Assembly (NCBI GenBank): GCA_010645155.1
Contig: CM021322.1
Span: 12,913,964-12,977,963, forward strand
DNA: 64,000 bases
Reading direction: 5' to 3'
Origin: Tigriopus japonicus
Lineage: Eukaryota; Arthropoda; Copepoda; Harpacticoida; Harpacticidae
The notes below the pieces were generated by a model, which had not been told where the DNA came from, did not search any database, and worked only from the letters and a program-made list of their open reading frames with translations. Numbering within the stretch: the stretch's first letter is position 1; each line of letters starts with the position of its first letter. Made by a program: the position numbers and the translations under genes. Positions 47,001 through 59,171 of this stretch are shown here, one piece after another.

Positions 47001-48738
47001 AGTTTGAATGCCTCTCGTACATCCCCAGTGACTTAAAATTAAAGTTGTTAATTATTGTATCAAAAAACAGTCTTAATTTTTAAGGACTTCGAGATTTTTG
47101 CCTCATTTCAAAGTTATTACAAGTTTAAAATGTCAACTTCAGTTTCAAAATTAGTCACCCTCTAAATATGAGGAAGGAGAAAAAGGGGAAAAGGAGAAGA
47201 CAAGAGACAAAAGGAGAAGTCAACGAAATCAGAGCGACCAATTTCAGACATTAAAAAAGGAGTTGGGAAGCTTTCAGACATGTGGACTTTTGGACACCGT
47301 TGTGACAAACCAATGCAATTTTCGTGCATTACAAAAACACAACTTTTGAAGTTAGAATAATTGGCTCTAGAATGAAATGAAAAAGAAATACCAAACACTG
47401 ATAAAACTTGCATTAAAAGCGAAAGAAGTTACTACATTGACAGGGTCTCTTAATCCTGTGTACACTCCACGTTTTGAATCGTGAGACTCTAAAACTATTC
47501 ATTCATTTGAATTTGATCAGTTATCCAGTACAAGTGTTTTTGTCATCTTTGGATACCTTTCTTTTACGTTTGTTGGACTTTTGGACACGTATGGACATCT
47601 TTTGGGTACTTTGGACACTGACTTTTGGACACTTTTGAATATTTGGGGTGTCCAAAGCTCTCTCGATATCGAAAAATGCCCACCCTGAATGGGACCCATC
47701 GACCTTCAGCTTTCTAACCTTCTCCACGGGTACCACAATGTTTCAAATGATCTTATAAGCTTGGATCGAAATACCCAAACACAATTTGACAATTCTTGAA
47801 CCAACAAACCAATAAGAAACAACTCATTTTTGTCCTTTTGTCTTGTGTCTGTCATCTCTTGTCATTTTTGCTCGTCCGGCCAAATAATGATTTATCGTAG
47901 CTCTTAAAACATGCTCTCAGTCTACAACCAGAGATTATTCTAAATATTAGTTGACGTGATCTGAAATTGATATTTCACAAACAACAGGGAGCTTTTGCAA
48001 TTTCACTTATCCATGACACAAAAAAACAGATATCAGCTGACTTGAAATCGCATCTCTACTTTAATCAGGTGCTTCTGTAATCTATCTTTGAACATGGGGA
48101 AGATCCAGACAATCTTGGTTTGATAGGTGTTTAGTTTACTAAAGGTGCGAGAGAGCGTTTGCCGTGTTTTTCCTCTGCCACATGTACGTCATACGGCGAA
48201 CCACCAACGTTGGTGTCCACCACCTACTCTTCTTACTCCTAAAGGTCGAGGTGCGTCAGGCTTGAATCCTGCTGGAGAGCTAGATTCTGAATCAGTCGGC
48301 TTTGTAGCAGGCAATAACGGTGGAAACCATTTCGTGGCTTTCAACTCATGCCCTTACCGTAGAGCTGTCTGTTTGATCTCCAAGTCGAGACAACTTGGCG
48401 CACGAAAAAGGGAGCACAGTGGATCGGAATCCGCAAAAAGACCAAAAAACTTACAACAACTTGTTACTGCCGAGTGGGAGTTGAATGCAGGGATGCAAAA
48501 CGGATCAGAGAAGACCGACCGTCGCACGATGCCTTCTTACGCTCTCGAATCGAGTTGGTGGACATGTTCCATTCACTTCTGATACAACAGCTCTCGAAGA
48601 GCCGTAGTGGAAACATGTGCGTCTGGTAATAAAAAGCTCTTGTCATTAAATTTGAGTTTTCCAATCTTTTCGAAGTCATTGTTAGAGTGATTTAACAACT
48701 GAAAAAAGGATCAATTTTTCTTGAGATTCAAAAAACAA
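41020..48738. other. 7.7 kb without a confident gene
   Basis: 41018-41130 continues the LINE-associated repeat (compare 38009-38130). ACATTTGGTCCGCC is directly repeated at 41135 and 41589. A perfect TGACGTCA lies at 44537-44544. CTTTTGGACAC words recur between 47280 and 47660. Open frames at 43940-44227 and 48127-48582 (+) have protein-like composition, but I see no recognisable domain or full splice context; the latter could be an upstream exon or UTR of the transporter at 48817. Confidence 0.45.
44537..44544. promoter_or_regulatory. Palindromic TGACGTCA site
   Basis: A second perfect CREB/ATF consensus in the window. Its function is unknown and a chance match is possible. Confidence 0.25.
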
Positions 48739-48816
48739 ATGCTACCTCATTCCGTTTGTGTGGTGCAGAAGGATCGCGGGGTCTTTCATCGATCCTTCGA
48801 TTGGTCCACAAAAGGG

Positions 48817-49438
48817 ATGAAAAAGAACAACACGTGGCCAATCGAAAACGATCAAGAACGGAGAAGTCCGAGTCCAAAAATGACAAGTGTTTACAAAAAC
48901 TTTGACTTTTACACCTATCAAGGCGTAAGTGGTGTGTTTTATCTTGGTGAAAGCGATGCCGAGTTAGCCAACTTTCCTGGTCAGGAGGTCAAAAATTCCC
49001 GATTTGCAGACGATTCCGGTCAAGCCCCATCTTCAGACAAGCTAAAAAAGATCGATTTGGGTAAAGAAGGGCCGCAGGTCTTGCCAACCTCTTCGCCGTC
49101 GTCGTCGTCTTCCTCTTCACCTTCTTCAGGCCTGGCACCCAAACCCAATCCACCCGTAATCCCCTCGTATTCATTTCCGGGCTCACAAGCCTTGAAGGAT
49201 CGAGGAAAGAAACAGTTCCTTTTGGGGGAAAATGGAGCAATTTTTTATCGACACTATTACTTAGAAGGTGATTGGGGCTATGTGATCGTGGCTTGTGCTT
49301 TACTATGCCAAGCCATTAATGTGGGATCGATCTTTTCCACCAGCATCTTGGGACTACACTCAAAATTCCACGAAGCTCATTCGAACCCAGAGTCAGATGG
49401 TTTCTTGGCTGGCGTTTACGAAGCCTCCATTTATTATG
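48817..49438 (+). CDS. MCT/SLC16-like transporter, first coding exon (copy A)
   Basis: The frame runs from ATG 48817 (GGGATGA; an in-frame ATG at 48739 is the alternative) through 207 codons to the donor TATG|GTAAGA at 49438/49439, leaving one base. A hydrophilic N-terminus (NNTWPIENDQ, VSGVFYLGESD, a Ser run at about 49100) is followed by YYLEGDWGYVIVACALLCQ and AINVGSIFSTSILG. That is an E-G-x-W-G-Y/W signature plus first membrane helix (about residues 155-178), characteristic of monocarboxylate transporters of the major facilitator superfamily. The N-terminal tail of about 150 residues is long for this family. Remaining helices are not found within the next 10 kb. It is homologous to the exon at 59172 with identical splice phase. 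Confidence 0.72.
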
Positions 49439-51759
49439 GTAAGATCTCTACCATCTAACATCAAGCAAGGACTCTTGAGCAAGGAAGCGACACGACATTT
49501 TTGGTCCCGCCAACTTAAGTCATTGATTGCAAGTCTAGAGATCACTCAAAACTTTAATTTGCATACTTTTACCCATTCCAAAAGCATAAAATAGACTCAT
49601 GTGATACCGTTTTTTATTCAAAAATATATCTGAGGTTTGATTTGTTGTATTTTAAGCAAAAAAAGTCATGCACAAGTTCAGTTTGTAAGAACAAAAGTTG
49701 AACAAAATATCACTTTCTTCCCAATTTTTGCTTTTTTGCATTATATTGAATAGAAAACAAATAATTTCAGACTCTATATTACTGAACATGAATTAGGGAT
49801 AGTATGAAAGTAGTTCACAACTAATTTTATTAACAAATACATAGCCTAATTAATGTTCTCATTCAGAGTCGTAAATGGCATAAGGTAAGACTCTACATTT
49901 TTGAAAATTAAACTATGGTGCTTAATATGACAACTTTCTTGTCTTTTCCAAGTTGGTCTGAAGATTTAAAGAACTTTCAATTGGCATGGGGAAAAATGTG
50001 TTTTCAAGAAAATATTCAGTATTGACATTGTATCAGCCAATGAGTAAAAGAGACCTCAAATGCTGACATGGGAAGTCTTAATGGCTTCTTGGATATTTTG
50101 TGTTTGCTTAACTCATTGGACACTCTCATGAACTAGGTAACTGAGAAGTATTTAAAACAGCAGAAACCTTTTGTCCATGGATGTTGGTTGTCTTGGAGAT
50201 GAACCCACAGGGAACTTTCAGGTTTTGCTCCTAAACAACACTGAAAGAGGAACTTGTTGTTCTTGTTGTAATGTTAAGTAATAATAGTTTGTCATTGCTC
50301 TACTATTCTTTCTGAGCCACAAGTACAATGACTTTCTTGAAACTTAGAGACCACGGGGCATTGACAAACAATTCCTTGATAAACTGGTGGCATTGTGCCA
50401 TTGCTTAAATGGTTCTTGATCTTGATCATTGAAGCCTCAATTCAGGAGCTCTTTTCCAACTCAAATGAAACCACGGTTTCAAAACCACTCTTTGATATGC
50501 CTCAAACACATTAGTTTGCCTTGGCACAATGCAAATACTCATTATCAAACATCCAAATCAATATTCATTGCCAGAGCATGGGGGATTTTGGGCACTATTC
50601 ACAGGCAAGTTAGGCTCAAAAAGGTTCTTTAAAGCCATAGAATCAAAGAGATAATCATTTCAACTTAAAGCCTAACTGTTGTTTACAGTTAGGCCTAGGT
50701 TGGCTGGAAAGGTTTGGTGAATGCAAAAGGTGACCATTCCTTGCTGGAGGGTCCTTGCATCAAGTCGCGATCATCGATTATCACCGGCAATTGAAGTGAA
50801 TGTGCTCTCTACTTGAACGTATATGATTGCATGGATCTTAAGGCTTTTAACAGACCGAGGAAAAAGTTGTTTTCTTGCAGAGCAGAAATTCGAGGGGGTT
50901 GACGCAGCTAGCTCTCCCTTACTGCTCGTGTTCAGCTGACCTGAGCTGACCTGAGCTGACCTACACCATGAAATGTCCAGAATTGATGCTCGATGTCCAG
51001 AAAACTTTTTTTTCCTCACCCCCTAGCTATTATCACAACCATGTGATGTTTTGGCACAACCTTAATATCTACTTAGATTGAAAACATCAGCATCCATTGC
51101 AGCAAGATTGTCCAAAGATTTCTGAAAAACTACTTTTTTACGTTCATAGAAGTTTGTTTTCTGTCAATGCAAAAAAATATTCCGTTTTATGAAATCCACA
51201 GTAATTTTCACTGACTGGTGCCAAAGAACGCCGTTCGAAGAATCTATTCTAACCAAGGACATCTTAATTTCTCAGGACGAATTACAGAAATACAGCTTAA
51301 GGCCCGCCATTGTACTAAAATGAGAGGTTATTTCAGTGCTGCGAATGTTCCGTTGAATGTTCATTGTAGTAACTAATAGGCCTAAGTGATATTCTGTAAT
51401 ATATCTTTCGTTGGATCATTCTTGACTATTACCAGTTGAATATTTTTCAATCTCATTTTAGTAATTAGCTTTCATTTAATTTTCAACCACATGATTTGGG
51501 ACACCCACAATTCAATCTTTGAGCATGAGGCTGGTCATGCGTTAATTTTGAATGTTTCATAACTTAATTTATCCATTCCTGAGTTTTCCTTGTTTCAGCA
51601 GAGAAGAAAAGTGTTTTAAAACACTTCACCAGCTTAGAAACTGCCTTCACAGTTATTCTATGAGGCATTTCCAAAGCTCGTTTTCTGCAAATGTTTTTTT
51701 TTTGGAAAAAGCAAATTTCATGTGAAGTTGCTAGCACTTGATCTTAATTAAACTTCAGT
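49439..51759. other. Intron-like stretch after transporter exon A
   Basis: AT-rich and without a supported exon. It contains the TGACCT direct-repeat cluster at 50937-50962. I looked for membrane-helix exons continuing the transporter and saw none. Confidence 0.45.
50937..50962 (-). promoter_or_regulatory. Three nuclear-receptor half-sites in DR4 spacing
   Basis: TGACCT occurs three times, each pair separated by GAGC (4 bp), i.e. AGGTCA direct repeats with 4-bp spacing on the minus strand. This is the classical DR4 arrangement bound by RXR/USP heterodimers. It lies 1.5 kb inside the putative intron of transporter exon A. A simple 10-bp tandem repeat is the null explanation. Confidence 0.35.
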
Positions 51760-52806
51760 GTGGTATCAATTTTAAAGAGATAGCAGGTGTCAATTTTAAA
51801 CTGATAGACCCAACCAAAAGTATGGAATTTACTCACACATTCGAAAACAGATCTCAAAGGTCGAGCAGGTCCAAAGATGTTTCACTAGGAACATCCAAGA
51901 AGCGCTGGAATCATGGAGTGGGAGGCTGGCAATGAGAATTATGATTTCCAGTAAGAACAATTCAATTACGTTCTCCTGCAAATGAGACCTTGCCTATGTC
52001 AAGGACATCTAGAATATATGTTGACAAGAATACGCATTTCAATTTTCAGCTCAATCGAACGTCGGAGACAAAAGTTATGTTCACTCAAAGTTCAGTGCAA
52101 ATCCTACCGAGAATGAAGGAACTGGCCCTTTTGTGGTAATCATTTTACCACAAAAGGGCGACTTCATTCATTCCATGATCTCTTCAGTACATAAGTTTGA
52201 GAAGGCATAACTTTTCACTCCGTCATTCGATTGGGCTGAAATTTGAAATGCATGTTTTTCTCAATGCAAGCCAAGTCTCATTTGCAGAAGAACGCAAATG
52301 GTTCGTTTCTGCTGGAAATCATAATTCTCATTGCTACCCTCCCACTCCATGATTTCTTGGAACATTACAGGAATGAGAGAACTCTCGTATTGAGAGAGAC
52401 TCCAAAATTAAGGGCTGTACAGTACTCAGCGAAGGTATGAAAGATATCTGATACCGTATGTCTTCAAGAGCGTTCATGGCCTTTGTCCTAACCCAGGATT
52501 TGAGGTCAGCTGTAGCGATCGCAGAGGTTTTACGTGCGTTCTGAGAGCACCTCCAAATCCCAAGAAACTAGCTCGAACATTGATTGAAGTCTTCCTCTCT
52601 TCTTCATCGGGCTCCTTCATTGTTCAATCTTTTGCACATTAGTCTTCGTCAAGACTATGTAAGAGCTGATCCATTAAAGGCAGGATTGGACAAATTTTTA
52701 AATGCTATTCCTGACCAACCCACTATTCAAGGGTTGTTCAGATCTGCCACACAATAACTCATTGGTACATCAAATTTCGTAAAAACGTTAATTCTATAAA
52801 GTATAT
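51760..52806 (+). pseudogene. LINE ORF2 C-terminal region and 3' end, interrupted by a palindrome and a gap
   Basis: ISKVEQVQRCFTRNI (51852-51895) continues, after the palindromic insert 51895-52360, as TGMRELSY, then (with stops) QRRYERYLIPYVFKSVHGLC and NPGF, the conserved tail of Jockey/CR1-like LINE ORF2. The downstream segment from 52674 (GGCAGGATTGGACAAATT) matches the LINE end at 57081. Several in-frame stops show that it is dead. It is cut by the N gap at 52807. Confidence 0.85.
51895..52360. mobile_element. Near-perfect 466-bp palindromic element inserted in the LINE
   Basis: The arms run from CCAAGAA at the left to TTCTTGG at the right and meet at a perfect 15-bp stem (GCCCTTTTGTGGTAA at 52125-52139, inverse at 52145-52159) around a 5-bp centre. 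Shared arm words include AATGAGAATTATGATTTCCA. Arms differ by about 20-25% further out. Flanking AACAT occurs on both sides (51890-51894, 52361-52365). Removing the insert and one AACAT restores the LINE frame locally, so AACAT is the target duplication. It has no coding capacity. Confidence 0.88.
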
Positions 52807-52893
52807 NNNNNNNNNNNNNNNNNNNNNNNNNNNNNNNNNNNNNNNNNNNNNNNNNNNNNNNNNNNNNNNNNNNNNNNNNNNNNNNNNNNNNNN
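52807..52893. other. Assembly gap (87 N)
   Basis: A run of N immediately after the LINE 3' end. The flanks do not obviously overlap. Confidence 0.98.
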
Positions 52894-53636
52894 CTTCAGA
52901 AAATCGTCCAGCTATGGCCAATAGAAAAGGAGACATTAGGATCGGTAAGAAGAACTCCAACAAAGGCCTCATGGACTTGGTCAACAGTGTCCCTTTTGAG
53001 TCTCGGTGATGCTAAGGGACATTTTCGTGGCCTTTCCGCTTTTCCGCATAATCTAACAAATTCCAATTGACACGAAACCAGATTGTTTTTTTTCATATGA
53101 ACAAGCTGTTTATCGGTGAATCGAACAAACCACGAATATATCAGCTACTACTAAGCCCTTACTTGGAAGAACGAATATTTCAATATGTTGCCAAGGTCCA
53201 TCTATTTTTAAGAATCTCCCAAGGGCAAAAGAAAGAAACCTTAATATCTCAAGGTTGTGGGTGTATTGACTCACCTTTACTTCGCGATGGTAAAGAATTT
53301 TCAAATGTTGTATTCCAAGAGGCAACCTTATCTATAAAACATGAAGACGCCTGTCTCTCACTAATGCGGCTGAGCAAAGGCCCCAATAAAAGGAACATAC
53401 TGAGTTTTTGAAAGTCCTGTTGGTGAATTTGAAAAATGTAACTGATTATAACTAGCTTGTCGAAAACGTAGTTACCGGGCGTAACGAAAAAATCTTTACA
53501 CTCAGTACTTGCCCAATAGCTCAAGATTGGGTTGTGGTAGACTAATGATTCCGTTTTGTAATATTGTACAAAGACATAGTTATCAAACAAAACAAAAAAG
53601 AACGTTCTAGCTGTTATATTTCCCAAGATATTCAAT

Positions 53637-53948
53637 ATGGAAAGAGACAAACGAATTTCGATCCGCGCGCTCGCTGGCCAAACGCCAACACAGATTTCCC
53701 ACCAAGTGGGTGTGTCCAGACCCACTGTATATGCCGTGAGGCGGTCCCAGAATATTGAGAGAAAGGCTGGGAGTGGACGCAAGTCCAAACTTGACCCAAA
53801 GAAGTTCAAGACACTGGCAAAAAGGGCCCCACTGAAGTCAATGAGGTCATTTGCAAGGGATTTGGGCATTTCGCACATGTCAGTGAACAGGGCAATGGAA
53901 AAGGCTGGTGGAAAGAGCCTTGTGAGAGTGGAGAGACCTCCAGCTTTT
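53637..53948 (+). pseudogene. Mariner/Tc1-type transposase, N-terminal DNA-binding fragment
   Basis: ATG at 53637 begins MERDKRISIRALAGQTPTQI, a paired-type helix-turn-helix (ISHQVGVSRPTVYAV), then the linker KAGSGRKSKLDPKKFK and a second helix-turn-helix (SMRSFARDLGISHMSVNRA). This is the bipartite DNA-binding region of Tc1/mariner transposases. Homology stops at about residue 104 (RVERPPAFF); the catalytic DDE/D domain is missing. The large minus-strand frame across it (53249-53953) is its shadow. Confidence 0.88.
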
Positions 53949-55682
53949 TTCAAGATTTCAAGATTTTATGATGGCACTTGTGCCATTATGTCTCTTCTAC
54001 CTCGTCATGCACTTTGTGATTTATATCAATGCCAATTAATTTTTAATCAGAAATGCATCTAAATTGCATCTAAAAAATTACTCCCAAGTTTCTGAAATTA
54101 GTATTTGTCCCTCGTAAGTAGCGGAATATTTGGCTTTTCATTTTTTGGACGATTTTAAAGAAAACCAGCTTTCTTGTCAATTAGATGGAACCATAAACCT
54201 CTAAATTTAGGTATTATTTAGATGTCTACGACTGAACACATTCTGTTGGGGAGCCTTCTCTTTTTCTCAACTTGAACAACAAGCAGAGCTGCGCAAGTCA
54301 GAACAAGCCTCGTTCAGAAAACGAAGTTAAGCTCAAGCAATGAGAAAAATGACAATCTGCGCCATCTTGAGGTAGAAATGGTTGTGGGTGCTTCTGTTAA
54401 ATCTTTGGCCTTGATTTGTGATTACTCAGCGTGATTTTTTGTTTTTTGAACAAAGTAACATCGTTGCCGAGCTCTTAGAGACTCGAAATATGTAGCAAAA
54501 TCAATTTTAAGATGGAAGCTACAATTTTAGCAACCAGTATTAGTTGAGGATAGCTCTGAAATCAAGAAATTTTGCCATTGTTTTGCCTCCCTCTAGTGGC
54601 GAATTTTGTAACCTTTGGTTAAACTTATTCATTAACTAAATTCACACTTGGAGAATTTTTAAGAAGAATATAAATCCAAGAAGGTCCTGTTCATTACTTG
54701 TGATGATGTTCTTGTTGGGACTGCCCTAAATTTGGAATTCATATCAATTTTTAACCCAAATGAAGATGAATCAAGAACGTATACCCATGAGTTTTTAAAT
54801 ATGACTTTAATGAACTATTTGACCAAGATTTTGTTAGGTTTTTCAACTGTTCTCAGAAATTCTTGTGTGAACGATCTGAAAATCAAGTTTCATCTCGAGA
54901 TTCTCCATAAACAATTCTAAGACATTAAAAATTGCACGAGTGTCACGAATTTTGATGCCAAAGTTGGTAAAATTAGATTTACTCCGGAGGCAATTCGAAT
55001 AGCGGCAAGGGGCTCAAGCCCCTCAAGGCATGCTGGAAGAAATGTTGATGAGTTTTTGAAGGGGAAATAATCAATTTAGATGCATTGCCTTCTATATGCA
55101 AGAAAAAAACCTTTAGAAGATAGTTTCGGAAGCACTTGCACCCTACCAAGAATCATTCAAGCCTGGAACGATAAGTCTTACGAAGACTTTCTCGTTTTAG
55201 TAAAGATGGTTTTGGTTTTACTAACAATTTCAATTTTCGCTCAATCAAATACCAGAGCGAAAAATTATGCCCTCTCAAAACTCTGGACAGAAAATGAAGG
55301 AGCACGCTCGCTCTTTTGTGGGGAAAGGTTGTCAGAGGATCGCAAACTAACTCATCCATTCTGAATTGGAGATCTTGTTTTCATTTTAGTTTTCAAGTCA
55401 ATAGAACTTTTAAGTCTTTAGTACATGGTCCTCATGACTCAATATATAATCCAATATGGAATGAATCATAAAACTCTCTTTTAGTACTAAAAGAACTACC
55501 AGTACTACTAGTTCATGATTTTCATCTTCTCTCCTGAAATTTTTAATAAAAAAACACCGTGCATAACTTTTGACTTGGATTTCTTTAGAAGACATACGTT
55601 TACTTATGCACAGACCTGTTGTGTATTTGCAATTACATTTCCAAGCAAATGTAATTCATTACAATTGAGCTCAACCTAATTG

Positions 55683-55772
55683 GCATTGTAATTAAACACA
55701 TTTGAACCAATTTAATTGACATTGGCATTGTAATTAAACACATTTGAACCAATTTAATTGACACTATTCAAT
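55683..55772 (+). repeat. Tandem duplication, two copies of about 44 bp
   Basis: GGCATTGTAATTAAACACAT through AATTTAATTGACA occurs twice in a row with almost no differences, so it is recent or kept by slippage. Confidence 0.85.
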
Positions 55773-57080
55773 CACAATTTCACCTAGGTAGAAAGTTCTG
55801 TAATTAAACAGTTCACAGATTTTCCAGCACCATTCAAATATTTTTCAGGTTGTAAATTCATTCACCCAAAAAAAAAAAAAAAAGAAATGATGTTCTTTAA
55901 ACATTTTGCACTTGAAAAGGAAGGGAGATCTTTTTGGGTTTGAACAAATGATGTTATTGAAATGTAATTCAATTACATTTTTTTCTAATTATGGAATGAA
56001 AAACTTGTTTGCCGTGTTTTAAGACACATGACCATGGCCACCAAATAGTGCAAATTACGTTTTATTACGTAATCACCAAAATCTTCTATTTTGTCCAAAA
56101 TTACACAAGTGGGGAAATTTTTCCAAAAAATGTGGAAAATTGTTAGTTTCGCTGAAAACTTTCTGAAAAGGGGGATAGTTCATCAGTCAAATCTAAGTTT
56201 GGAAACAAGCCCACATTGTACATTATCGTTACAAGCAAAAAGTATTTAGTTTATATGTGGGCCTACCAAATTCTTGTAAATTATATTTTACAATGCAAGG
56301 ACAAAAATTTGCGATTTTTTGTCCAAACATCAAAAATAGGAAAATTAAAAAAAAATGTGGGGAAATTGCTTGTTCCCTTTAGAATGATCTGGAAAAAGGA
56401 CGGAGGAAATGGAAAAGATGCAGAGAGGATTTACGAGTTTTACCAATGTGTATTTAGTTTTTCACGGAATTCCACAGAATTTCCAAGCTATGAAATAAGA
56501 CTCATAGATAACGGGAGTGTAAGAAAAGGTCAGTTTCTTCTGCAAATATTGAGAAAAAATTGATACAAATGCAATTATGATACATTATTTCCCAAAATAG
56601 TTACTAATGAAATACCTTTTTTGGCAGTATTTTTACCAAAATTTGGTAGTCTTGCACATGACGATAATTCTCGTTCGAAGGATCCGAGTCGCTTTTTAGG
56701 GCATTTTTGATCCAGTTGAAGGGAAAGAATATTGTGAAAGTTTTACTGGTTGATCTTTTTCCTTGTTCGTTTTACCACGTCCTTTCACTGTGACCAATTA
56801 TGCCATGAGTTTTTTATGCAGCCCATTTACCGTGGCCCTTTGGATCCTGCTTGGATGAAAAATTTTGTGGGCTTCAGGATTACAATTGATCCATTTTGAA
56901 ACTTCACACATTCAAGTAGCGCAAATTCTACTTCAGAGGGCCTAGTGCCTAACTATGTTACGGGTTTTTGTTGATGTGTTCTGTAATAGAGAATGCCATC
57001 AAGGTGGGCTCAGCAACTTATTATGCTTTTTCAAGTTATTTTCGTGGATACGAAAATGATACACAAATAAATTCAAATAA

Positions 57081-57235
57081 CAGCTTTCAAGGCAGGATTG
57101 GACAAATTGTTAAATACTAGATTAAATTCAATTCCTGACCCACCCACTATTCAAGGGTTGTACAAATCTGCCAACAATAACTTATTGGTAGATCAAATTT
57201 CGTATAAACGATAATTATATGAACTATATTAATCA
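57081..57235 (+). pseudogene. LINE 3' end, second copy
   Basis: GGCAGGATTGGACAAATTGT through TTCAAGGGTTGTACAAATCT to GATCAAATTTCGTATAAACG matches 52674-52795 closely. It encodes the final residues of the LINE ORF2 (DQ/PPTIQGLY-like) and a short 3' UTR. 5'-truncated, as usual for LINE copies. Confidence 0.8.
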
Positions 57236-58026
57236 TTAACTCTCTTTACAGGGAATGCCATTCCTTGTAACGGCATAAAAAAATCTGCCCCACCCCCCAA
57301 AAGAATAAAAATAAATAAGATTTCCAGGGAAATTTCCAGATTCCATCCCAACCTAAACTTTGTGAGTGTTGAAGTTTTTCTACATAAGGTGTGATTGAAA
57401 AACGAAGCTTAGGTAGCGGAATTCGATCGAGCATGGTTATGTCTACTCCGTCTCGTAGACTTCTTTTATGCTTCAACTATACTTTAAAACTTCCTCAACA
57501 ACCGAACTTATGTGTCTGTTTCTTCCCCCACGATTTACAGATTTGTATCTGCCAAGAACATCCGTTTGTTAACGTGTTGTTGCCAAATCGATCCACCACT
57601 ACCTCTTGGCACCTCTTGACTTCATAAGAGCACTGTAATATAAGATATACTCAAATACAACGCCATTTAGGCGTTTCTTGTGGCAATTACTCGCCAGTTC
57701 TATTGCTTCATGTAATAAATCCACGCATGTCATGGAATCCACAATAAGATCACCAGATGTCGCACTTAATGAGTGTACTCTTTCAATTATAGTGCACTAG
57801 ACTTCATCATATTTCTTCGTTTGTGATTTCACATGACGCCATTTTTTATGGGTGATGCTTCCCATAGAGAAAAGAAAAGATAGTGGAATGAGCCAAAGGC
57901 CATCTTCACAAGTTTATTTTGGCACGGGATTGGTGACACATGAGGTAAATGGAGAGCTTCCTTTCCAAACCTACGAGAACATTAGTTTGATCCTTTTCGG
58001 ATGCCTTTTTTAGGGCAGAAGTTATT

Positions 58027-58284
58027 GGGAGGAGACGTGGTGTCGTGGTTAGCGCAGTTTCCTGTAGTGAGAGAGGTCCCAGGTTCGATTCTCCTCCCCG
58101 ACCTTTTCTCAAGGAAACATCAAGACGCTATTCCACCCCCACAGACGGAGAACCATTCTGTTACCGGACTTGAATTTGCCTATCGGAAAAACTGGATGGT
58201 GTGATGGCTGGTTCACTGGCCGGGCGAGGCTCAACCATCCGCCCCTAGCATCCACAATCCAAAAAATAAAAAATAAAATAAAAG
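58027..58284 (+). mobile_element. tRNA-derived SINE, copy 2
   Basis: Same family as 38804-39050. The A-box region TGGTGTCGTGG at 58038 has C for the conserved A; the B box GGTTCGATTCT at 58082 is 44 bp away. The tail is AAAAAATAAAAAATAAAATA. By eye 85-90% identical to copy 1. Confidence 0.88.
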
Positions 58285-58815
58285 TACCTACGATGGTGCG
58301 TGAACTTATCAAAAAAAAGGAACCGTTGAGGCGATACAAAGTGCAAACTTTTTTTGCAACGTAAATTTGGAAACTTGCTTGACATGTTAGATAACCAACC
58401 TACGGTGTGATTTCAATCGATAGCTAGGATAAGTAAGTCTTTTGATCCTCTTTGCTCTAAGTTGGTTCTAGTTAAGTGCTCATGAATTTCCAGTCCAAGT
58501 GAAATTGGCAATGGAGTTAATTCGATTTATGAGGCCCTCTCTACATCATGATGGCTTGGTTTGTTATCCCGTGAATTTGATGTGATCGTTTGTGCTCGTC
58601 CTTCGATCGTATTACAGCCGAGGTAGGCCATTTCAAAAGTCAGCACTGAAAGGGGAGTCCAACTTGGACAATATAAATTGCATCCCTGTCAAGCAAAACC
58701 CAAGGAGTCCTTCATTTCAAGTGTCAAATCGCAGCGGATTCACCAGCGCCCAAACCTAGGTAAAGGATTTTTTTCGCTTTGGCTTGGGACGCTCAAGTGT
58801 TTGTTGAAGCCTGTG

Positions 58816-58846
58816 TGTGTGTGTGTGCGTGTGTCTGTGTCTGCGA
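58816..58846 (+). repeat. (GT)n microsatellite
   Basis: A short interrupted GT run about 330 bp before transporter exon B. It produces the Cys/Val-rich frame seen there. Confidence 0.9.
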
Positions 58847-59171
58847 TCATCATCAGTTTGGAGCGCCTACTTGTTTGAAAAGATCGGCCTTCCCCTCGGA
58901 AGCGGGCGGATGGAAATCAAGGGCCAAAAGGAAAACCGAAGGAATAACTTTCTGGTCGAGACTATTCCACCAACCAACGAGCGGGTACACATCAGTTCGT
59001 TCATTCATCTGTTAGAAAGAAGGGTTTCTGGAAATGTCTTTTCGCCCAAGAAAGGAAGAAAGGAATGGTCGGTCATTACCTGTCAAACCTACTTAGTGAC
59101 TTTTGGTGGTTGGATACATGCGGATCGTAGTCATTTCTTGAGGTCTAATGATGATGTGCCGAGAATAAGTG

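Larger units (their letters stand above)
54063..58026. other. 4 kb without a confident gene
   Basis: Contains a direct duplication (about 55683-55770), an A run at 55869, AATGTAATTCAATTACATTT palindromes near 55955-55980, a GTGACC/TTTACC stretch like the foldback element (56760-56850) and the LINE end at 57081. Small frames at 54950-55070 (FTPEAIRIAARG) and 55080-55364 look protein-like but are unassigned. Confidence 0.45.

Noticed and set aside
53249..53953. 234-codon minus-strand open frame
   Set aside because: Its first part is the complement of the mariner transposase N-terminus on the plus strand, which carries clear helix-turn-helix motifs; no domain is visible on the minus strand.
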